A DNA stretch of 64,000 nt from Thereva unica. Lineage: Eukaryota; Arthropoda; Insecta; Diptera; Therevidae. A program made the translations under genes and the position numbers. Below the pieces are notes generated by a model. The model saw only the letters and a program-made list of their open reading frames with translations. It was not told the DNA's origin and ran no database searches. Every line of letters starts with the position of its first letter. Position 1 is the stretch's first letter. The stretch is from contig CATLJY010000902.1 of assembly GCA_949987705.1 (NCBI GenBank), forward strand, positions 1 to 64,000, in the 5' to 3' direction. Of the stretch, positions 22,935 to 33,512 are shown piece by piece.

Positions 22935-24149
22935 ATGCACTGTCAAAATTTCAGCCCTTCAGCTTCAGAGGTTTGGGTTAACCCCATTTCACCCCTTTAG
23001 GGAATGAATTTCGAGTAATCGCCTCTTAGTGAATGTCCACGTCATCATAGAAATGCACTGTCAAAATTTCAGCCGTTTCACCCACTTAGGGGATGAATTT
23101 CGAAAAATCGCTCCTAAGTGGATGTCCACGTCATTATAGGGATGCACTGTCAAAATTTCAGCCCTATAGCTCCAGGGGTTTGAGGCAACCCCATTTCACC
23201 CCCTTAGGAGATGAATTCCGAAAAATCGCTTTTTAGTGGATGTCCACGCCATTATAGGGATGCACTGTCAGAATTTCAGCGCTATAGTTAAAGCGGTTTT
23301 GGGTTGACCCCATTTCACCCACTTAGGAGATGAATTTCGAAAAATCGCTTCTTAGTGGATGTCCACGTCATTAAAGGGATGCACTTTCAAAATTTCAGCC
23401 CTATAGCTCTAGCAGTTTGGGGTAACCCCATTTCACCCCCTTAGTGGATAAATTTCGCAAAATCGCTTTATAGTGGATGTCCACGCCATTATAGGGATGC
23501 ACTGTCAAAATTTTAGCCCTATAGCTTTAGCGGTTTGGAAAAACCCCATTTCACCCCCATAGGGTATGAATTTCGAAAAATCGTATTTTAGTGGATGTCC
23601 ACGTCATTAAAGGGATGCACTGTCAAAATTTCAGCCCTATAGCTCCAGCGGTTTGGGTAAACCCCATTTCACCCCCTAAGGGGATGAATTTCTAAAAATC
23701 GCTTTTTAGTGGATTTCCAAATCATTATAGGGATGCACTGTCAAAATTTCAGCCCTATAGCTCCAGCGGTTTAGGTAAATCCCATTTCCATCCCTTAGGG
23801 GAAGAATTTCGAAAAATCGCTCTAATAGTGGATTTCCACGCCATTATAGGGATGAACTGTCAAAATTTCAGCCCTATAGCTTCAGCGGTTTGGGTAAACC
23901 CCATTTCACCCCCTTAGGGGATGAATTTCGAAAAATCGCTTCTTAGTGGATGTCCACATCATTATAGGGATGCACTGTCAAAATTTCAGCCCTGTAGTTA
24001 AAGTGGTTTTGGGTTGACCCCATTTCACCCACTTAGGGGATGAATTTCGAAAAATCGCTTCTTAGTGGATGTCCACATCATTAAAGGGATGCACTGTCAA
24101 AATTTCAGCCCTATAGCTCCAGCGGTTTGGGGTAACCCCATTTCACCCC
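22935..24149. repeat. R118 minisatellite array in H1, part 1
   Basis: About ten tandem units of about 118-119 bp with the conserved blocks GTGGATGTCCACGTCATTAT, GTCAAAATTTCAGCCCTATA and CACCCCCTTAGGGGATGAAT. Each unit holds two small dyads: GTGGA-TG-TCCAC and CCCCT-T-AGGGG. The array is cut by BEL1 and resumes at 30003. Confidence 0.9.
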
Positions 24150-24362
24150 TGTTGAAAATTAATGGAATACTACTGTTCTTATGTTTGTTAAGTATTTTGT
24201 ATTCATGGATTGCCTTGTTATATATACACGTACTTCAATCATTTATTGAATTATTATTATATCTAGTTAGTTATGAAATAAAACTCGTCTAGAAAAGAAC
24301 TTCGTTCCTTTTTTATTTGAACGGAACACCACCGGTTCCCCTTATTTTACCCTTTTTTTACA
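24150..24362 (+). repeat. BEL1 5' LTR
   Basis: TGTTGAAAATTAATGG...TTTTTTTACA, with TG/CA ends. It contains TATATATACACG (TATA-like) and GAAATAAAACTCG (poly(A) signal AATAAA). Very short for an LTR. Confidence 0.95.
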
Positions 24363-24365
24363 TTT

Positions 24366-24383
24366 TGGTGCCGAAACCCGGGA
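24366..24383 (+). promoter_or_regulatory. BEL1 primer-binding site
   Basis: TGGTGCCGAAACCCGGGA starts 3 bp after the LTR and begins with TGG, complementary to a tRNA CCA end. The same 18 bases occur at the matching place in BEL2. I do not assign the tRNA. Confidence 0.85.
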
Positions 24384-24459
24384 CGGGAACGACACGGTGT
24401 CGTGTAATTTTACTTTTACTTTTCCTTAATTTAAAGAACGCGTGAAGGTAACGGCAATC

Positions 24460-27400
24460 ATGGAGATTTCCGCGCGTTCGGCTTATCGCGGCCAAATCAC
24501 GAAGTTGTGCAAGTCGGCAGCAACTTATTTAAAGTCCGAGGAGTCATTAATAATTGATCGAAATTCGGAAAAATTCGATGAAATAGAAGAAGAGCTCTCA
24601 TCTTTTGTACAGCGAATAAGAGCTGCACATGAATGTCTTAGCGAAAAAAATTTGGATATCCTTAATAAAAATTTAATAAATTTACAGGATAATGAAAAAG
24701 AAGTTGAAAAGGTTGCGGAATACGAGGATTTAGCTGTTGGCATTTTGGCAAAGCTGAATTCAAGACTTCTAAAGGTCCAAAAGAAACTTTTACCTATTTC
24801 CGATACCCCTGAACCTACCAATGCAGCGCCCATTTCAAGTAGCTCGACTTCTACTCTTCCCAAGTTGCAGCTTAGAAAATTTGCTGGGAATCATGAGGAA
24901 TGGCTACCATTTTGGGAGCAATTTCGAGTTGCCGTGCACGAGAATCCTAACTTGTTGGGTTCCGAAAAATTTAATTATTTGGAGTCTGTCTTAATAGGGG
25001 GTGCAAAAATGACCATTTCTGGATTCACACCAACATCAAGTTGTTACGATGCAGCTGTCGCTCTATTGCAAGAACAGTTCGGAAATACCGAAACCCTAAT
25101 AGATAAACACATGCAACAACTGATTGCTTTAAAGGCAGTTCAATCCAAGGGTGATGTTAATGGATTGCGTGCGTTGTACAATACGGTCATGTCTTGTACC
25201 CGATCCCTAACAGCTTTAAAAGTCTCTTCAAGTCAATATTGTGTTATGTTAAAATCAATTTTATTGCGCTGCTTACCAAACGAACTAAGAATAGATTTTC
25301 ACCGAAAGGCAACGGATGGAAAGTCGGATATTGAAGAATTAGATCCATCAGGAAGTAGCAGCTCTATGATTTCGGAATATGGTGATATTCAGATTCAGAA
25401 CCTTTTGAGGTTTCTAAAGAGAGAAGTTGCATCTTTAGAAAAGGCGTTGGCGGAAAAATCTAAGTACAACAGCGTTGTTATTCAAAGCAATACCCCAACT
25501 ACTGCGGCAGGGTTAATATCGATGAATAAACATGAAATTTGTTTATTTTGTAAATCTGTCGATCATCCTACAAGTGATTGCAGAGCCACTAGTCTATCTC
25601 TAAGCGGAAAAAGAGATTTGCTGAGGAAAACTGGCAAATGTTTTCGTTGCACTAAGGACGGACATACTTCGCAGAAGTGTCGTTTAAAATGGATAATTTG
25701 CAAAAATTGCAAGGGAAGACATGTTACTTCCATGTGTAGTTTGCTGAATTCGAAAATCTCATCAGCACATGTCATCAAGGGGCAAAGAAGTTCGTCTTGT
25801 AATGCTAACAGTAACCCTGACACGAAACAAGTTTTGAATCTTTGCACTAATAATTTGGAAGAGCATTGTGATGTGTATTTAAAGACTGCATGTTGCTTAG
25901 TAACATCTCCAGTACGGAAGGAGAATCTGTTAATTCGCATGGTAATTGATGGAGGCAGCCAACACACATACATCCGTGGAAGTGTTGTGACACAACTGAA
26001 TTTAAACATAATCGGAACTATAAATTTGTCAGTTATGTCATTTGGTAATGCAAAGAAGGCCCCTTTCCGAAAATTTGATAAAGTTAAGGTTATTTTAAAG
26101 AGCCAGTATGATAATAATAGTGTAGAAATTGAAGCCATTTCTGTCCCAGATATTTGTGTTGATATGCTGAAGCCTCCAGATGCCAATTGTACTTCATTTT
26201 TAGGACTGAAGCTCGCTGATACGCAGGTTGTTGAAGTAGAGAAATCAGAGGGATTGAGTCTTCTATTAGGCTCAGACTACTATTGGACCATAGTCACCGG
26301 AAGGCAAAAGCGAATATCTGGCAGGCTAAGAGCTGTAGAGACCATTTTTGGTTGGACGTTACAAGGATCTCCTCAGTTAAAAACATACGGAAGCCAAAGC
26401 ACATCAAGCGCGGAATATACTTCAAATAGTATGTTGTGCATGTCTAATTTAGATCCAGATGATTTATCTAATTTTTGGGCACTGGAAACGATTGGAATTA
26501 GACAAGAAGAAGAGGAAAATTTGTTAATAACCCAGCGTTTAATAAGAGATTGCATTACAAGAGGAAGTTCCCGATACGTAGCTAAGTTGCCATGGAAAGA
26601 TTCAAGGAGTGAATTTAATAGTAATAAGGGACAAGCACTTTGCAGATTGAATTCGTTGACGAAGCGTTTGTTGAGAAATCCAAAAGATTTTTTTTATTAT
26701 GACCGAGAAATGAGGCAGCTTATATCAAACGGAATTGCAGAGCCTGCAGTGGATGATAAAGAACCTTCAAAGAGAATATTTTACCTACCGCATCGACCGG
26801 TTTATAAGGAGGAAAGTACAACCACAAAAATAAGAATTGTTTTTGATGCGTCGTCTCATGAACCTGGTATGCCTTCTTTGAATGATCACCTATGTGTAGG
26901 TGCCAACTTGTTGCCGGATGTTTTCAAAATTTGTTTGAATTTTCGTTTTGGAAAATATGCTGTAGTTGCCGATATAGAAAAGGCATTTTTACAGATTCAG
27001 CTACAAAAGGAAGACCGTGATAGTCATCGTTTTATTTGGTACGTGAAGAAAATGTCAGAAAACGATAAGTTACCAAAGCTCCAAATTTATAGAACGACAA
27101 GAGTGACATTTGGAGTATCTTCGAGCCCATTCCTATTGGCTGCTACTATACGCGTGCATCTGGATTTCGAAGAGAAGAACTTCCCACTCACCTGTGCTTG
27201 GCTTAAGAGAGGGTTTTACATGGATGATCTGGTATTAAGTTTAGACACAGAAGAGGAGTGTCAACAATTATACGAGGAATCCTTACTTATTATGGACAAG
27301 GCAGGCATGCATTTACGGAAGTGGAACACCAATAGTCATAAATTGAGGAGATTTGGTAAATTTGATGGTAGTCCAGACGTTCAGAAAGTTTTGGGTCTTA

Positions 27401-29796
27401 AGTGGTATGTTTGCAGCGACGAGATTGGAATCCCTTTTGAGTCAATTGAGAAACTCCTGTACCCAGATAGGAAGAAGGGAACTAAACGGAACATTCTAAG
27501 AACAATCGCTCATATTTTCGACCCGCTTGGAATATTGGTTCCTGTAGTAATAAAAATAAAAATCCTTTTTCAGTTAGTCTGGAAAAGGCAATTAGAATGG
27601 GATCAAGAGCTACCTGAAGAGTTAAATGAAGACTGGAACAGCTGCGTAAGAAGTTTGTTAGAGGCAAAAGAGATGACGATACCAAGGTCAGCTTTATACT
27701 CTTCTTCAGATGAGATGACAATACATGTATTTGCGGATGCTAGTATGAAAGCATATGGGATAGTGGCATTTATTAGAAGCAAGGATCGAGAAGGAAATAT
27801 TAATATTGTTTTTTTATGTGCAAAAGGTAGAGTAGCACCGATAAAGTCAGGTAATTCGAAAGAACTTACCTTGCCTAAATTAGAGCTGACTGCAGCGTTA
27901 TTAGCAGCACGCCTTTGTGCATATTTACAAAAATCTCTCAAGGTTGTGGCTAAACGTTATTATCTGTGGACTGATTCAAAAATAGCTCTTAATTGGATAC
28001 AGGGTGAAATGCACAAATGGCAACCTTACGTTCAGAATAGAGTGAATGAAATACGTAGTATCACATCCAAACAGGATTGGAGGCATTGCGCTGGGAAGGA
28101 TAATCCAGCCGACTTAGTCACACGAGGAATATCAGGATCATGCCTTTGTCACTCATCCTTATGGATTGAAGGACCAACTTGGCTCAAATTAGAAGAAAGT
28201 GATTGGGAGTGGGAAGAGCTGAAGGAAGATAATACTTGCGCAATATCTTTGTTATTAGTAGAAGATCCTGTTTTAAAAGCGGAAAGACAAGAGCCATTGT
28301 TATGTTATACAGATTTTAGATCCTGGACTCGTCTACTAAGAGTTACAGCTTACGTTATGCGTTTCGTTGAGTTAATTAAGAAAAGAAATAAGTTTTCGTC
28401 GACAACTCTTACCTGTGACGATTTGAATTTAGCGGAAATTTGCTGGTTGAAATATGTTCAGCAAGAGGCTTATGCTAGTGTAATTTGTGCCTTGCAAAGA
28501 GGGAAGCCTTTTCCGAAGTCTTCAAGAATTGCGCAATTAAATCCGTTTATTGACAAAAATTGTCTTTTAAGATTGGGAGGACGCCTTCAAGCTCTGGATG
28601 AATCAACTGATTTCAAGCATCCAATCATTTTACCTCCAAGATCCCATTTGATTGATTTGATTATAATTGATTATCATGGAAGAAGTATGCATGGCGGTGT
28701 TAACGTCTTGCTAGCAAAATTAAGAGAAAAGTTTTGGATTATCAAAGGACGACAACGTATCAAAAGTGTAATTAAAAATTGTTTTCTATGTAAGAAACTC
28801 TGGGGTCAGCCTGCTTCTCAGCCTTTTGCTCCACTTCCTCCATGCCGAATAATGTTGACAAGGCCTTTCGAGCACGTTGGAGTCGACTTTGCAGGACCCT
28901 TGTATTGTTATGAAAACATCCAGGAAAGACTTATGTCTAAAGTTTACGTCATGATTTTTACATGTGCAGCCCTTCGTGCGGTACATTTGGAATTAGTTAG
29001 AAGTATGACTACTGAGAGTTGTTTAATGGCGCTAAGAAGATTTGTAGCGCGACGAGGAATGCCAGCCGCAATATATTCTGACAATGCCAAAACCTTTCGC
29101 CGTGCTTCTCTGGAAGTTGGAAATGGAGTCAAGTTTTTTGAAAATGAATATCTAAAAGAATATTTAGCACAGAATCGTATTAAGTGGAATTTTATAGTTG
29201 AGCGAGCTCCCTGGTGGGGTGGATTTTGGGAACGCCTCATACGAACTATGAAAAATGCTTTGAAGGTAGTAATTGGAAAGGCTAAGTTAAATTTTGAACA
29301 GTTACGAACGATTCTAGCAGAAGTAGAAAATGTGATCAACTCCCGTCCACTGACTTATTCCAGTAATGATCCGTTGGACTTGTCACCCCTTACACCGAAC
29401 GATTTTATATTGGGCCAACGTAGTTCCACCTCGACGGATACTGTTCCAAGTGATGCCTCTCCTGATGACATTCAGCAAAGATGGAAGCAACGAATGAAAT
29501 TTCTTGTTAAGTTGCGGAAAAGATGGCGTATAGAATATTTGCAGCTTTTACGATCTTTTCACCACAACAATGGGAAGCCTTCTGTATCAATTCGAAAGGA
29601 TGACGTAGTTCTGGTTTTTGACTCTGCTAGGCCCAGGATCCATTGGAAAATGGCCATTGTTGAAAATACATTTCCAGGACGAGACGGAAAGGTTAGGGCC
29701 TGTGAGATACGTTTTGCTGATGGGAAACATACAAGAAGATCTGTCCAGCACTTATATCCACTGGAGTTGGCGCGGCCGGAGGATGTTGAAAATTAA
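24460..29796 (+). CDS. BEL/Pao gag-pol polyprotein (intact, 1778 aa)
   Basis: Encodes the capsid and enzymes of a Pao-type retrotransposon in one frame. The ATG at 24460 is chosen because the upstream part of the frame begins only with GTG. Domains: Gag (about 1-350, DUF1759-like), three Cys-rich knuckles (about 361-430), aspartic protease with VIDGGSQ (Asp about 497), reverse transcriptase with YMDD at about 920-923, RNase H (FADAS, Asp about 1093, and LWTDSK), integrase with an HHCC finger and Asp 1476, Asp 1541 (SDNAKTF) and Glu 1591 (GFWERL), then a DUF5641-like tail. All key residues are present and no stop or frameshift is seen. The stop codon lies 11-13 bp inside the 3' LTR, so the last residues depend on LTR sequence. 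The gene is expected to be transcribed from the 5' LTR. Confidence 0.95.
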   Translation: MEISARSAYRGQITKLCKSAATYLKSEESLIIDRNSEKFDEIEEELSSFVQRIRAAHECLSEKNLDILNKNLINLQDNEKEVEKVAEYEDLAVGILAKLNSRLLKVQKKLLPISDTPEPTNAAPISSSSTSTLPKLQLRKFAGNHEEWLPFWEQFRVAVHENPNLLGSEKFNYLESVLIGGAKMTISGFTPTSSCYDAAVALLQEQFGNTETLIDKHMQQLIALKAVQSKGDVNGLRALYNTVMSCTRSLTALKVSSSQYCVMLKSILLRCLPNELRIDFHRKATDGKSDIEELDPSGSSSSMISEYGDIQIQNLLRFLKREVASLEKALAEKSKYNSVVIQSNTPTTAAGLISMNKHEICLFCKSVDHPTSDCRATSLSLSGKRDLLRKTGKCFRCTKDGHTSQKCRLKWIICKNCKGRHVTSMCSLLNSKISSAHVIKGQRSSSCNANSNPDTKQVLNLCTNNLEEHCDVYLKTACCLVTSPVRKENLLIRMVIDGGSQHTYIRGSVVTQLNLNIIGTINLSVMSFGNAKKAPFRKFDKVKVILKSQYDNNSVEIEAISVPDICVDMLKPPDANCTSFLGLKLADTQVVEVEKSEGLSLLLGSDYYWTIVTGRQKRISGRLRAVETIFGWTLQGSPQLKTYGSQSTSSAEYTSNSMLCMSNLDPDDLSNFWALETIGIRQEEEENLLITQRLIRDCITRGSSRYVAKLPWKDSRSEFNSNKGQALCRLNSLTKRLLRNPKDFFYYDREMRQLISNGIAEPAVDDKEPSKRIFYLPHRPVYKEESTTTKIRIVFDASSHEPGMPSLNDHLCVGANLLPDVFKICLNFRFGKYAVVADIEKAFLQIQLQKEDRDSHRFIWYVKKMSENDKLPKLQIYRTTRVTFGVSSSPFLLAATIRVHLDFEEKNFPLTCAWLKRGFYMDDLVLSLDTEEECQQLYEESLLIMDKAGMHLRKWNTNSHKLRRFGKFDGSPDVQKVLGLKWYVCSDEIGIPFESIEKLLYPDRKKGTKRNILRTIAHIFDPLGILVPVVIKIKILFQLVWKRQLEWDQELPEELNEDWNSCVRSLLEAKEMTIPRSALYSSSDEMTIHVFADASMKAYGIVAFIRSKDREGNINIVFLCAKGRVAPIKSGNSKELTLPKLELTAALLAARLCAYLQKSLKVVAKRYYLWTDSKIALNWIQGEMHKWQPYVQNRVNEIRSITSKQDWRHCAGKDNPADLVTRGISGSCLCHSSLWIEGPTWLKLEESDWEWEELKEDNTCAISLLLVEDPVLKAERQEPLLCYTDFRSWTRLLRVTAYVMRFVELIKKRNKFSSTTLTCDDLNLAEICWLKYVQQEAYASVICALQRGKPFPKSSRIAQLNPFIDKNCLLRLGGRLQALDESTDFKHPIILPPRSHLIDLIIIDYHGRSMHGGVNVLLAKLREKFWIIKGRQRIKSVIKNCFLCKKLWGQPASQPFAPLPPCRIMLTRPFEHVGVDFAGPLYCYENIQERLMSKVYVMIFTCAALRAVHLELVRSMTTESCLMALRRFVARRGMPAAIYSDNAKTFRRASLEVGNGVKFFENEYLKEYLAQNRIKWNFIVERAPWWGGFWERLIRTMKNALKVVIGKAKLNFEQLRTILAEVENVINSRPLTYSSNDPLDLSPLTPNDFILGQRSSTSTDTVPSDASPDDIQQRWKQRMKFLVKLRKRWRIEYLQLLRSFHHNNGKPSVSIRKDDVVLVFDSARPRIHWKMAIVENTFPGRDGKVRACEIRFADGKHTRRSVQHLYPLELARPEDVEN

Positions 29797-29997
29797 TGGA
29801 ATACTACTGTTCTTATGTTTGTTAAGTATTTTGTATTCATGGATTGCCTTGTTATATATACACGTACTTCAATCATTTATTGAATTATTATTATATCTAG
29901 TTAGTTATGAAATAAAACTCGTCTAGAAAAGAACTTCGTTCCTTTTTTATTTGAACGGAACACCACCGGTTCCCCTTATTTTACCCTTTTTTTTACA
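29784..29997 (+). repeat. BEL1 3' LTR
   Basis: Matches the 5' LTR apart from one T in a homopolymer. Preceded by the purine-rich GGCCGGAGGA (29774-29783), the likely second-strand primer. Confidence 0.95.
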
Positions 29998-30002
29998 ACC
30001 CC

Positions 30003-30775
30003 ATTAGGGGATGAATTTCGCAAAATCGCTTTATAGTGGAAGTCCACGCCATTATAGGGATGCACTGTCAAAATTTCAGCCGTATAGCTTTAGCGGTTTG
30101 GGTAAACCCCATTTCACCCCCTTAGGGTATGAATTTCGAAAAATCGTATTTTAGTGGATGTCCACGTCATTAAAGGGATGCACTGTCAAAATTTCAGCCC
30201 TATAGCTCCAGCGGTTTGGGTAAACTCCATTTCACCCCCTTAGGGGATGAATTTCGAAAAATCGCTTTTTAGTGGATGTCCACATCATTATAGGGATGCA
30301 CTGTCAAAATTTCAGCCCTATAGCTCCAGCGGTTTAGGTAAACCCCATTTCCCCCCTTAGGGGATGAATTTCGAAAAATCGTGTTTTAGTGGATGTCCAC
30401 GTCATTAAAGGGATGCACTTCAAAATTTCAGCCCTATAGCTCCAGCGGTTTGGGTAAACCCCATTTCACCCCCTTAGGGTATGAATTTCGAAAAATCGTA
30501 TTTTAGTGGATGTCCACGTCATTATAGGGATGCACTGTCAAAATTTCAGCCCTATAGCTCCAGCGGTTTGGGTAAACCCCATTTCACCCCTTTAGGGGAT
30601 GAATTTCGAAAAATCGCTTTTTAGTGGATGTCCACATCATTATAGGGATGCACTGTCAAAATTTCAGCCTTATAGCTCCAGCGGTTTTGAGTTGAACCTA
30701 TTTCGCCCTCTTAGGGGATGAATTTCGAAAAATCGCTACGGATGAACTGTCAAAATTTCAGCCCTTTAGCTCTAG
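30003..30775. repeat. R118 minisatellite array in H1, part 2
   Basis: Continuation of the 22935-24149 array after BEL1, with about six and a half units and the same two dyads per unit. The last unit is degenerate. Confidence 0.9.
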
Positions 30776-31043
30776 CGGTTTAGCTTGTGCGTTGTCTGTC
30801 AATCAGTTACTTTTTATACAATAGAAAAAAAGTAAAGAAAAAAATCCCCTTACAACTTATTGAACCCCATTTCACCCCCTTCAACCCTTTTTTCTACAAA
30901 AAAAAGTAGCCTATGTCCGTCTCCAAGGTCTAAACTATGTCTGTTGCAAATTTCATCAAAATCGGTCCAGCGGCTTAGGCGTGAAAGCGTAACGGACAGA
31001 CAGACAGACAGAGTTACTTTCGCATTTATAATATTAGTAAAGA
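30776..31043 (-). other. H1 5' terminal region
   Basis: Minus-strand Helitron leader with the TC start, a GACA/GTCT run and the block CGCTGGACCGATTTTGATGA. It matches 43927-44200 (H2) in inverse orientation at high identity. Confidence 0.75.
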
Positions 31044-31443
31044 TTTAATATGCTTCTCATTTTATTATAGTTTATAGTCATGTAGGTGGTGCTGTAGACC
31101 AAAACAAAAATTCAGTTTTATCGAACTTCGCTGTGGATTTGTCACAAAAAATATATATGGTTTAAACGAAACATTTGGTAGGTTTAAAACGAAAAGTAGA
31201 TATCTAATTTTTACCAGGGCATATAAACGCTTACTGAAATGAATGAAAATTTATAAGTTTAATTGCACGAACAATGTATTTAAGACCGTCCTTATAGTCC
31301 ATTAATATAAGGAAGTGATTTTTCTCAGAATTTTTAATATTTTACAAAAATTTTACAAACGATTTGCCCCAAATCTAAAAATTTTTGCAGCCCTTTGTTT
31401 AAAAGCATATTTTTAAGTTTTTATTAACTAAATTTGTATGTAT
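31044..31443. repeat. Continuation of palindrome right arm (module Q)
   Basis: Reverse complement of 14857-15215 and of 11268-11650. Joined to 19475 if H1 is removed. Confidence 0.8.
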
Positions 31444-31635
31444 CTCTTCAGAATAACAAAACAAAAGTTGGACGTTGTGCCTAGAGACTAGCCAAAGAAA
31501 TTTGCGGTTGCGGATTTGAGAATCGCAAAGTGTCAAATCCGCACTCACTTCCGACCCGCCGGATCTGGGGATCGAGGTCATTATTTTGTTTTTCCATAAT
31601 TTTTGAGTAATTGTTTTGGCAGAAAATAGCCGCAA
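31444..31635. repeat. Diverged element-S fragment with 10-bp hairpin
   Basis: Shares GTTGTGCCTAGAGACTAGCC and GCACTCACTTCC...GCCGGATCTGGG with element S. It contains a perfect inverted repeat GCGGATTTGA (31510-31519) / TCAAATCCGC (31533-31542) that is not obvious in the 9448 copy. Confidence 0.6.
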
Positions 31636-32030
31636 AAAATAAATGGTTAAAAAAATTTTTAAAAAAAAATTCTTTGCATTAACTAAAAAATGTACTGAAA
31701 AGTAAAAAATAAAAAATATTTTAAAGAAAGCGTGAAATTTCAATTTTAATGAAAAAGTTAATTAAAAGAATGGCGCATTTTTCATCAAAAATTGAAAATA
31801 TAACTGTAAATCGCGCGAGATTTACAATAACCCTCAATTTTTTGCTTTGTTAATTTCAAATTCGAACAAAATTTTTTGATGAAAAATGCGCCATTCTTTT
31901 AATTAACTTTTTCATTAAAATTGAAATTTCACGCTTTCTTTAAAATATTTTTTATTTTTTACTTTTCAGTACATTTTTTAGTTAATGAAAAGAATTTTTT
32001 TTTAAAATTTTTTTTAACCATTTATTTTAT
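31636..32030. repeat. Foldback of R269 copy 2
   Basis: Same inverted-repeat structure as 19545-19945 with a few substitutions (for example CGCGCGAGATTT for CGCGTGAGATTT in the centre). Confidence 0.85.
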
Positions 32031-32846
32031 TTTCTACTTTTTAGTTTATTATATGTATTCCGCCATTTTATGATGGCAATTCTATTAGATTTAAATTTAC
32101 GTCACACAGTTTACTGTATTCATTTGATACCCATGTAATGGGCTCGGTGGAACATAATTGCAAAAACGGCCGCCATCTCGGAACCGTCTTCTTGATTTTT
32201 TTACCAAAAGGTCAGATTGCATTTATTACTTATACATGATGAGTTGAACTCAAGTTGAACCCAAGTCTAACTACATGTAAACGGGAGTCGAGTTGGGTTA
32301 AGGTTGATTGAACTCGACTCAGCTCTGCTACATGGGTTTAGTTGAAATTATGCATACGGGAATGAGTTCAGTATTTGAGTAGTTGAATTTAGTTGACAGC
32401 AGCATGTCTGTGTTTGTTTGTGATTTTTTGTAACGTGTATTGCTTCTTTATTATCAACTCACCCTTAACTCAACTATTCATCTCATCATTCATACACATT
32501 AACCACCCGAACTACGAGTGTGTGCAAAATTGGAAGTTGATCTGTTATATTTTCTACTTTTTAGTCTATTATAAGCTTTCCGCAATTTAGTGTTGGCCGC
32601 CATTTTAAATTTGGAATGACGCCACATAGCTTATTGTGTTCTACCTGTCATATCCTTTCATTTGTTACCCATGTCAGAGGGCCGCGGAGCACAATTTCAA
32701 AAATCGGGCGCCATTTTGGAACCGCTATCTTGATATTTTTACAAAATGGCCAGATTGCATTGTCATCCAAACTAAACGTGTATGCAAAATTTCAGCTCTA
32801 TCCGAAACCGGGAAGAGGGTCAAATTTAACTTCCAAGATTTGACGA

Positions 32847-33167
32847 TGTTAGGAATTGAAAGGAATCTAGATTTAGAAAATGAAGAACACTTTTATGATA
32901 TAAAAACTCTTTTAATTATCACTTCAAAATGTGCACAATATGTATACGAGATATAGACAAATGACAGTTAAAATGTGACCGATCGCGTCGAGGACTGATA
33001 AGAGAAGGAGGAAAAGTTATTAGATTTAGATTTATCGTTCAAAACAACGGTAATTAAAGCTTAGAAATTAAGGAGACTAAAGTATAGCTTTCGCGATGTT
33101 TAATCAGCGGCACCATAATGGGTGCGTTCAGTAGAAAGACGAAATGTTTTTAATTCAGTGTTGAACA
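32847..33167 (-). repeat. BEL2 3' LTR
   Basis: On the plus strand TGTTAGGAATTGAAAGG...GTTGAACA. Differs from the other LTR by GACGAAATG against GACGACATG. Confidence 0.95.
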
Positions 33168-33180
33168 TTCCGCCCGCCTC
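33168..33180 (-). promoter_or_regulatory. BEL2 polypurine tract
   Basis: On the minus strand GAGGCGGGCGGAA directly precedes the 3' LTR, where the plus-strand primer of reverse transcription should lie. Confidence 0.8.
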
Positions 33181-33210
33181 GTGTGATAGCACGATAAGTT
33201 GCTGTAGTGT

Positions 33211-33465
33211 AGAAGTAGTAGATGATCCGCCCGCCATGACTGATGGAGATGCGAGTAGAAGAGTAGAAGTAGTAGATGATCCGCCCGCCATGACTGATGG
33301 AGATGCGAGTAGAAGAGTAGCAGTAGTAGATGATCCGCCCGCCATGACTGATGGAGATGCGAGTAGAAGAGTAGAAGTAGTAGATGATCCGCCCGCCATG
33401 ACTGATGGAGATGCGCGCAGAAGAGTAGAAGTAGTAGATAATCCGCCCGCCATGAAGTAGTGATG
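33211..33465 (-). repeat. 54-bp minisatellite repeating a PPT-like motif
   Basis: Units start near 33221, 33275, 33329, 33383 and 33437 (period 54). Each contains, on the minus strand, CATGGCGGGCGGATCATC (one copy has ATTATC), so GGCGGGCGGA from the polypurine tract is repeated five more times. It lies between the pol stop and the tract. The frames open on both strands across it are by-products of the repeat. Confidence 0.9.
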
Positions 33466-33512
33466 CAATAAAATCGTACACATATATGAAGAATTAGCTT
33501 ATTAACAGGTGA

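Larger units (their letters stand above)
24150..29997 (+). mobile_element. BEL/Pao LTR retrotransposon BEL1, structurally intact
   Basis: A 5848-bp element with LTRs of 213 bp (24150-24362) and 214 bp (29784-29997). They appear identical except for one extra T in a run. It is flanked by the 5-bp duplication ACCCC (24145-24149 and 29998-30002) within the R118 array. It contains a primer-binding site, one uninterrupted gag-pol gene and a purine-rich tract before the 3' LTR. Every part needed for transposition is present, so this copy is young. Confidence 0.95.
19476..31043 (-). mobile_element. Helitron H1 (minus) with nested insertions
   Basis: Read on the minus strand the 5' end is TCTTTACTAATATTATAAAT (ending at 31043) and the 3' end is GCGGGTTTTATGCTAC at 19476, where family members end CTAG. 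It is inserted between A and T of a site found uninterrupted at about 15215, so both boundaries are supported. Content from the 3' side: short tail, R269 element (19543-22628), conserved unique segment, R118 array, BEL1, more R118, and a 260-bp 5' region with a GACA run. No replicase/helicase is seen, so it is non-autonomous. Confidence 0.8.

Noticed and set aside
33100..33483. Open frames on both strands over the 54-bp BEL2 minisatellite
   Set aside because: A 54-bp unit is a multiple of three and so keeps any stop-free frame open. No start context or domain supports a gene.
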